This document shows positions 7,118-12,072 of a stretch of DNA of 13,788 bases, in pieces. The stretch lies in the NCBI GenBank assembly GCA_021790135.1, contig JAJYIJ010000016.1:1-13788 (forward strand), read 5' to 3'. Each line of letters starts with the position of its first letter. The first letter of the stretch is position 1. Origin of the DNA: a bacterium. Its GTDB lineage: Bacteria; Patescibacteriota; Patescibacteriia; Magasanikbacterales; GWA2-37-8. Both the position numbers and the translations under genes were made by a program. The notes under the pieces are model-generated. The model saw only the letters and a program-made list of their open reading frames with translations. It searched no databases and was not told the origin of the DNA.

Positions 7118-7144
7118 GCGTTTCGGGCCTTTAGACCGGAACGC
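7118..7144 (-). other. Imperfect hairpin between tRNA-Leu and RNase J gene
   Basis: GCGTT (7144-7140) pairs with AACGC (7122-7118), and CGG pairs with CCG inside, with two mismatches. A T-rich but interrupted stretch follows. It could be a weak terminator, a processing site or a stabilising 5' structure on the RNase J mRNA. No function can be assigned from sequence alone. Confidence 0.4.
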
Positions 7145-7148
7145 ATAT

Positions 7149-7233
7149 TGGTGCGGACGGAGGGACTCGAACCCTCAAGGATTACTCCATACGCTTCTGA
7201 GACGTACGCGTATACCAATTCCGCCACGTCCGC
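7149..7233 (-). tRNA. tRNA-Leu, anticodon CAG (decodes CUG), CCA encoded
   Basis: The 85-nt sequence folds as a class II tRNA. The acceptor arm is GCGGACG (7233-7227) with CGTCCGC (7159-7153), discriminator A at 7152 and genomic CCA at 7151-7149. The anticodon loop is CTCAGAA (7201-7195) between TACGT and GCGTA, giving anticodon CAG at 7199-7197. The long variable arm is GGA-GTAA-TCC, and the T arm is GAGGG-TTCGAGT-CCCTC. There is no intron. The stop codon of the upstream gene (7236-7234) directly abuts tRNA base 1. Confidence 0.96.
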
Positions 7234-9156
7234 TTACTTCCACTGTAGTTTTGTTTTCACATACCATGAGGCGCTGCCGGCAAAACGAGCCGCCGGAGTC
7301 GGTAGTTCTGCAAGTGACACACCTTTAACGGTGGTATTGATCGCGACTGTATAATCTGGCGTGTACAGAAAAATGGCCGGCAGTTGAGTGATTAAAATGC
7401 TCTGAAATTTTTGGTACAGTTCACTTCGTTGGTTGGTATCCAGTGTCGTACGGGCTTGTTCAAGCAACTTATCGGCAGTAGGGTCACTGAACATAGCCAG
7501 GTTAAGGCCGGGATAGGCAGTTTGCGATGAGTGCCAAAACGGGAAGGGGTCTCCTTCAGGGCCCATCACTTCTCCATATAATAGGATTTGGTAATTTCTA
7601 GTTTGTAGGACATCGCGGACGATCGAACGGCTGCTCACCACATTGATATTCGTTTTGACGCCGATTTTTTCCCACATATTTTTGATCAGTTCGGCGGCGG
7701 CAGTATATTCTGGCGTGTCGACCGTCGTAATTGTTACCGTCAGAATGTTGTTATTTTTGTCGCGGCGATAGAATTGCTCTGATTCGTCCATTTCCCCCTG
7801 AATTGTCGACGTAACGTCGATGTTGTCGCTGGAGGCAGAAACTGTGCTGGTTGAATTCGGCGTGCTGGAAACGGTGAGTTGTTTTTGTAATTCTGCAACG
7901 CGGAGTTTGAAATAATCTTCCGGCTGCAGCCGAGTCCACCCATTTTTATCCAGGAGTTGGTTGGCGCTGTTTGGATCTGGGGGAATGGGCTTAAGGTTCG
8001 GATTATAACCGACGCTGCCCGGCAGGAATGGCGAGACAATCGCATCGCCATTATAATTGAGGACATCGGCGACAATTTGATTTTTGTCAATCGCTTCCGC
8101 CAACGCGGTCCGAACGTTTTCATCCTTCAACTGAGGGTAAGTCTGGTTGAAAAAAAGGGCGGTATATTGAGGCAGATGCACCGAATAGGTGGCGATATTT
8201 TTACTTTGGAGTTTGTCGGTTAAATTTTGGGGAATGAAACTGACGGCGTCGACAAGGTGACTTCTTAAGGCTTCAACGGCCGCATCATAGGCGTTGAAAA
8301 ATTTAAACGTCATAGTGCTGAGATAGGGTTTCTGGCCGAAAAAATTGTTGTTACGCGCCAGAGTGTAGGAGCTGACGTGGCCACCGGCGTCTTTAATCAA
8401 TTTGCTGAATTCCCATGGCCCCGCTCCAATCGGTTCAAGATTGGCACTGGCCAGTTGAATTGTGGTTGGAGTCACATCTCCCCACACATGCTCAGGCAAG
8501 ATGCCAACGGTTAGACTGTTAAGAAAGGGGGCGAACGGCTGACTAAGGGTAAAACGGACGGTGTAGTCATCAATTTTTGCCACTTTTATTCCTTGGAATG
8601 TGGTAGCGAGCGGAGTACCTACGGCCGGATTCTGAATTAAAGAAAAAGTAAAAAGCACATCATCGGCGGTAAAAGGTTTGCCGTCCGACCAAGTTACATC
8701 CGGACGAAGGGAGACGGTGTATGTTTTGCCGTCATCGCTCACAGTATAATTTTGGGCGAGATAGGGCTCAAGTTGCCCGTCTTTCCCATAGTGGAAGAGA
8801 CCGGCGTAGACCAGTGAAGTAAGATCACTATCAACGCTACTAGCACTGGCAAAAAGCGGATTGACATATTTTGGTTCCCCGATAAGTGCTTCGCTGTAAT
8901 CGCCACCACTGGCCGGAACGAAGGTGATATGGTGCGACAAAAAAATTCCGATGAGAAGTACGAGACCGGCGCTCATTAAACAAAAACCGGCGACGAGTAA
9001 TCGTTTTTCGATTTTATTTAAGAAGTTTCCAATATACTTCCATTGTGACCAACGCGGAAAAGCATTGGAACGGGTGTGTTTGAGCAAGGCGCGATTCAGT
9101 CGGTTGTAGGTGGAAACAAAAGGATTCTTCTGGTGAAAAAGAGATGGCCAGCGCAT
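7234..9156 (-). CDS. Membrane-anchored family-5 extracellular solute-binding protein (peptide/oligopeptide type)
   Basis: This is the substrate-capture component usually paired with an ABC importer for peptides or nickel. The 640 residues start with a charged cytoplasmic stretch (1-50) and one membrane helix (about 53-74). There is no lipobox Cys, so it is anchored by the helix. The SBP_bac_5 domain is typical: ALIGEPKYVNPLFA (90-103), DVTWSDGKPFTADDV (153-167), PIGAGPW (242-248), and a C-terminal NYQILLYGEVMGPEGDPFPF region. A Ser/Thr-rich loop (about 429-452) interrupts the fold. No permease or ATPase gene is adjacent, so the partner is unknown. The gene lies 80 nt downstream of secG on the same strand. 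Its TAA stop touches the tRNA-Leu gene. ATG 9156 is the only good start; no ribosome-binding site is evident. Confidence 0.9.
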   Translation of the reverse strand: MRWPSLFHQKNPFVSTYNRLNRALLKHTRSNAFPRWSQWKYIGNFLNKIEKRLLVAGFCLMSAGLVLLIGIFLSHHITFVPASGGDYSEALIGEPKYVNPLFASASSVDSDLTSLVYAGLFHYGKDGQLEPYLAQNYTVSDDGKTYTVSLRPDVTWSDGKPFTADDVLFTFSLIQNPAVGTPLATTFQGIKVAKIDDYTVRFTLSQPFAPFLNSLTVGILPEHVWGDVTPTTIQLASANLEPIGAGPWEFSKLIKDAGGHVSSYTLARNNNFFGQKPYLSTMTFKFFNAYDAAVEALRSHLVDAVSFIPQNLTDKLQSKNIATYSVHLPQYTALFFNQTYPQLKDENVRTALAEAIDKNQIVADVLNYNGDAIVSPFLPGSVGYNPNLKPIPPDPNSANQLLDKNGWTRLQPEDYFKLRVAELQKQLTVSSTPNSTSTVSASSDNIDVTSTIQGEMDESEQFYRRDKNNNILTVTITTVDTPEYTAAAELIKNMWEKIGVKTNINVVSSRSIVRDVLQTRNYQILLYGEVMGPEGDPFPFWHSSQTAYPGLNLAMFSDPTADKLLEQARTTLDTNQRSELYQKFQSILITQLPAIFLYTPDYTVAINTTVKGVSLAELPTPAARFAGSASWYVKTKLQWK

Positions 9157-9236
9157 GGCAGTGGCAAAAAAGTAACTGCTTCGGCGTTTGGTTGCGCTTA
9201 CAGCAGATGGTGAGTTTTATTTGTTGTTAGAGAAGC

Positions 9237-9455
9237 TTAGAAAAACAACCTGAGCAGCGAGACGAGGAAAAAAACTATAGCTATACCAATAGTAGCAAAA
9301 TGGAGAATTTTGTCGACCCCCCGTCTGGTCGTGTAGACAGTGCTTGAACCGCCGAAGGCCCCGCCAACGCCAGCGCCTTTTTGTTGCAGCAAGATGACGG
9401 TAATCAAAAGAATTGCTAGAATGATTTGAACAATACTGAAAATAGTTTCTTTCAT
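9237..9455 (-). CDS. secG: Preprotein translocase subunit SecG
   Basis: A small membrane subunit of the SecYEG channel that helps SecA-driven export. The 72-residue product has two hydrophobic helices (about 5-23 and 50-70) joined by the diagnostic SecG loop: LLQQKGAGVGGAFGGSS (22-38) then YTTRRGVDKIL. Length and layout are normal. It is the first gene of the operon, with a strong promoter 41 nt upstream. No Shine-Dalgarno precedes ATG 9455. The next gene is an exported, membrane-anchored protein. Confidence 0.95.
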   Translation of the reverse strand: MKETIFSIVQIILAILLITVILLQQKGAGVGGAFGGSSTVYTTRRGVDKILHFATIGIAIVFFLVSLLRLFF

Positions 9456-9495
9456 AAATTACGGAGAAGAACTGTGCTATTTACAAAGTAGTCAC

Positions 9496-9524
9496 AGTAT
9501 AGCATGGCTTTTTAAGTTTGTCAA
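9496..9524 (-). promoter_or_regulatory. Promoter of the secG operon, TTGACA-N17-TATACT
   Basis: Perfect TTGACA (9524-9519), 17 nt, then TATACT (9501-9496). Transcription would start near 9489, leaving about 34 nt of leader before secG. This is the strongest-looking promoter in the window. Confidence 0.8.
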
Positions 9525-9565
9525 CGTAGCCAAGAACAAAGAGTTTTTCCTTGTTTCCAAAAGGC

Positions 9566-9594
9566 TGGTCAGCGCCTCAGGGTTGTGGTATGCT
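9566..9594 (+). promoter_or_regulatory. Probable promoter of the DsbA-like gene, TGGTCA-N17-TATGCT
   Basis: TATGCT (9589-9594) is preceded by TGG, an extended -10 feature. TGGTCA, 17 nt upstream, matches four of six -35 bases. The gene starts 24 nt after the -10 box. Confidence 0.5.
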
Positions 9595-9617
9595 ATCGAT
9601 AATTTCCCATTTAGATT

Positions 9618-10370
9618 ATGGCTTTCGTGCTACCAAAACCAACCCGCTGGTTCCAAACATGGTGGGGAGTCGTTTTACTGGGTTTGGGAACGCTGGTAAT
9701 TTTTTTTATCGCTATCATCGCGGTGATGACAGTGCGATTTTGGTGGGCTTTAAAACATGGACAGACAGTGACTGCGCCGGTGGCTTTAAGCGGCACGGGG
9801 TTTACTGATACCGCCGCGGCTGGTGCGCCCGACCAAAATCAGGTTGACCGGGCAGCGGTCGAGGCCGGCTCCAATCCGATTTTGGGAACAATTGCCGCAC
9901 CAGTAACTATTGTTGAATTTTTTGATTATAAATGTCCTTACTCGAAGCAGGCCGCGCCGATAGTGCAGCAGCTCGCGGCTGACGATCCGTCGAAAGTAAA
10001 GATTATTGTGCGAGATTTCCCGGCCGAATCGATTCATCCGGGCACGACCGATTTGGCGCGAGTGGCATACTGCGCCAAGCAGCAGGGAAAATATTGGCAG
10101 ATGAATCAGCTCTTATTCGCCGAGCAGGATACGTTATCGAATCCGCTCTCGGACAGCGATCTCGCCAGTTTGGCCAGCCGGGCGGGAGTGGATTTGACGG
10201 CGCTTCAAAATTGTTTGGCCGATCCGGCGGCTTTGGCGGCGGTGACGAAAGATTATTTGGCTGGCATTCAGGCTGGCGTCCGCGGCACACCAACATTCTT
10301 CGTGAATGGACAAAAAGTCGAGGGCGTGATACCCTTGTCTCTTTGGCAGGGTTATTTGAAAAATTTTTAG
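9618..10370 (+). CDS. Membrane-anchored DsbA-like thioredoxin-fold protein with CPYS active site
   Basis: This is a predicted extracytoplasmic thiol-redox or disulfide-related protein of 250 residues. A helix at about 15-38 anchors it, and a flexible linker (about 45-85) leads to the DsbA-type domain. VEFFDYKCPYSKQAAP (99-114) is the active-site strand-helix. Cys106 is present but the second position of CxxC is Ser109. The cis-proline loop is GVRGTPTFFVNG (220-231). Further cysteines are Cys152 and Cys199. A monothiol site argues against a standard oxidase and suits an isomerase, reductase-like or non-enzymatic role; this is inference. It diverges from secG and is followed on the same strand by a cysteine-rich secreted protein that could be a client. 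ATG 9618 has no clear ribosome-binding site. Confidence 0.87.
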   Translation: MAFVLPKPTRWFQTWWGVVLLGLGTLVIFFIAIIAVMTVRFWWALKHGQTVTAPVALSGTGFTDTAAAGAPDQNQVDRAAVEAGSNPILGTIAAPVTIVEFFDYKCPYSKQAAPIVQQLAADDPSKVKIIVRDFPAESIHPGTTDLARVAYCAKQQGKYWQMNQLLFAEQDTLSNPLSDSDLASLASRAGVDLTALQNCLADPAALAAVTKDYLAGIQAGVRGTPTFFVNGQKVEGVIPLSLWQGYLKNF

Positions 10371-10410
10371 AGTATCTTTATAAATAGGATCCATAGTGAG
10401 TTTCACTAAT

Positions 10411-10525
10411 TGTCATTCTGACCCCGCCCTTGGCGGGGGAGGAATCTTCAAATTATATTGGCGAATTGGTAATAAGAAGATCTTTCACCCGCTCGCCGAG
10501 CGAGGCGAACTGGTTCAAGATGACA
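10411..10525. repeat. Palindromic intergenic repeat (REP/MITE-like), about 115 bp
   Basis: Outer ends TGTCATTCTGA (10411-10421) and TTCAAGATGACA (10514-10525) are imperfect inverted repeats. Inside are two hairpins: CCCCGCC-CTT-GGCGGGG (10422-10438) and CGCTC-GCC-GAGCG (10490-10502). Inner arms GAATCTTC (10442-10449) and GAAGATCTTTC (10476-10486) are also inverted. GTCATTCTGA-type ends around GC-rich hairpins are a familiar pattern in dispersed bacterial intergenic repeats. It fills most of the 220-nt gap between two plus-strand genes. There is no open frame and no T-tract, so it is not a classical terminator. Confidence 0.7.
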
Positions 10526-10544
10526 GCCAAAATGTTAGCACATT

Positions 10545-10572
10545 TTGACCATGTTAAGTAAATTGTTAGAAT
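10545..10572 (+). promoter_or_regulatory. Promoter of the TrbC-like gene and uvrA, TTGACC-N16-TAGAAT
   Basis: TTGACC (10545-10550), 16 nt, then TAGAAT (10567-10572), five of six consensus bases in each box. Transcription would start near 10579, about 12 nt before the ATG, so the mRNA has almost no leader. Confidence 0.65.
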
Positions 10573-10590
10573 AAATCATAATTAGTCCAT

Positions 10591-12063
10591 ATGAATACTT
10601 CCTTTTATCGTTCGGTAGTATTGATAGTGGCGATGTTTTTTTTCCTGGCGCCAGCGGCGGCCTTGGCTCAGGATCAAACTAATCCAGCTTTCAATACTAT
10701 TTGTTGGCAAAAAATTGATTGCCTAAATGCCCGGGCCCAGTTGGCGTGCGGTGAACCATATCAAAATGCGTTGAAGGACTCTAGTTGTGACAAGTCTAAG
10801 GTCGATGCGATTCCTAATGGTTTTGTTTCTGACGCAAGCGCCGCGCCCTGCACTGGTGGAACGGGGAATGCACAGTGGGGCAGATGCTTGCCAGCCGGCG
10901 TGACCAAAACGGAAATTTCTTTCGGCGGCAAAAGCAGCTTTACCAACATTGGTGATTTTATTCAGTATAATTATAAATATTTAATTGCCATTGCCGCAAT
11001 TTTGGCGACGATTGTTATTGTTATCTCCGGCGCGCAATGGGTGGTGTCGGGGGGCAACAGCGAAATAATATCCAGCGCCAAGAAACGCATTGGTGGGGCG
11101 ATCATCGGACTTTTTTTGGCTTATTCCTCGTATTTTATTCTTAATACCATCAATCCGAATTTAGTTAATTTCCGTCTGCCACAGACGTGGATGGTCCGGG
11201 CGATTCAAATTGTTCCGCAATTTTGTTCGGATTTGTCACCAACGACGTCTTTGGCTCTGGCGTCTCCTGCCGGCCAACAAAGTCAGCCAATCAGCCCCAG
11301 CAGCACGTTTACGTATGATAAAAGCTATGCCAGTTCAACTGCAAACAACAGTTTGTTAGCAGATTTTCCTTGCGGGGCGCGGTTTGTTTCACAGACCGGT
11401 GAGACCGCAGCGTGTTTTGGGGATAACTGTGTGAGTTCTACGCCGGCGTGCATCAATATACATTTGGATAATGTTAAAAACAGTGATTATTATTGTGCTG
11501 ATGCTTCGGTGGCGGGAACGATTGCGGGGAATTATATAATTCCACCAACGTGTCTTCTACACAGTGGCTATGTGTTTCCCTATTTGGCTGATAATGATTC
11601 AGAGAATGGTATCACGGCGCTTTGTGACTATAATGGAAAGATTTACGTACCGTATAAGTATATTGAGAGCTCGTTTGATGCTCAATTGACAGGTATGCGT
11701 GTAAAAGATGATCCTCAAAATAAAATTGATTATTTTATTTTGCCAAAGGCTACCTGGGATCAACTAACAAAAATGGAAAATAGTTGCAAGGCTAGCCTTA
11801 GCAACAATGGTACTTTTATTGGCTTTGGTTTGTTATTGAACATTAACCGATCTTGCTCTTTGGCTAATGTCAGTCATTTGGTTGGCAACAAGGGTCAGGA
11901 TCTCGGTATTTTTGAGAATGTAGATTTGGGTTTTGGTAGTACTCTGGCAGTTTTGGAGGGTAATTATTCGTTCAATGAGAGTGATTTGTTTACCGGTGAT
12001 CAGTTGCTTTATGGCGAAGCCAAGCAGCTTTCGATTGATGTCTCTACTTTCTCTACTCCATAA
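10591..12063 (+). CDS. Secreted/membrane cysteine-rich protein with TrbC/VirB2-like two-helix domain; function unknown
   Basis: I do not recognise the full-length family. The 490-residue product has a signal peptide with likely cleavage after ALA (24-26). A Cys-containing N-terminal segment follows, with Cys at 38, 44, 53, 66, 87 and 99. Next is a domain resembling TrbC/VirB2 pilin-like subunits: helix 1 at about 130-152 and helix 2 at about 166-188, separated by a short polar turn with SGGNSEIISSAKKRIGG. Such domains are frequent in CPR genomes and often labelled pilin. The remaining 290 residues, predicted outside the membrane, carry ten more Cys and match nothing I know. Neither VirB/Tra neighbours nor an ATPase are present, so a secretion-system role is unsupported. 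It has its own promoter and is followed 9 nt later by uvrA. Confidence 0.8.
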   Translation: MNTSFYRSVVLIVAMFFFLAPAAALAQDQTNPAFNTICWQKIDCLNARAQLACGEPYQNALKDSSCDKSKVDAIPNGFVSDASAAPCTGGTGNAQWGRCLPAGVTKTEISFGGKSSFTNIGDFIQYNYKYLIAIAAILATIVIVISGAQWVVSGGNSEIISSAKKRIGGAIIGLFLAYSSYFILNTINPNLVNFRLPQTWMVRAIQIVPQFCSDLSPTTSLALASPAGQQSQPISPSSTFTYDKSYASSTANNSLLADFPCGARFVSQTGETAACFGDNCVSSTPACINIHLDNVKNSDYYCADASVAGTIAGNYIIPPTCLLHSGYVFPYLADNDSENGITALCDYNGKIYVPYKYIESSFDAQLTGMRVKDDPQNKIDYFILPKATWDQLTKMENSCKASLSNNGTFIGFGLLLNINRSCSLANVSHLVGNKGQDLGIFENVDLGFGSTLAVLEGNYSFNESDLFTGDQLLYGEAKQLSIDVSTFSTP

Positions 12064-12072
12064 AGATGAACT

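Noticed and set aside
10003..10406. Antisense and alternative-frame open frames over the DsbA-like gene
   Set aside because: They are shadows of a clear thioredoxin-fold coding frame, with low-complexity Arg/Pro-rich or Gly-rich translations.
10422..10438. GC-rich hairpin as the terminator of the DsbA-like gene
   Set aside because: No T-tract follows on the plus strand, and the hairpin is one part of a larger palindromic repeat.
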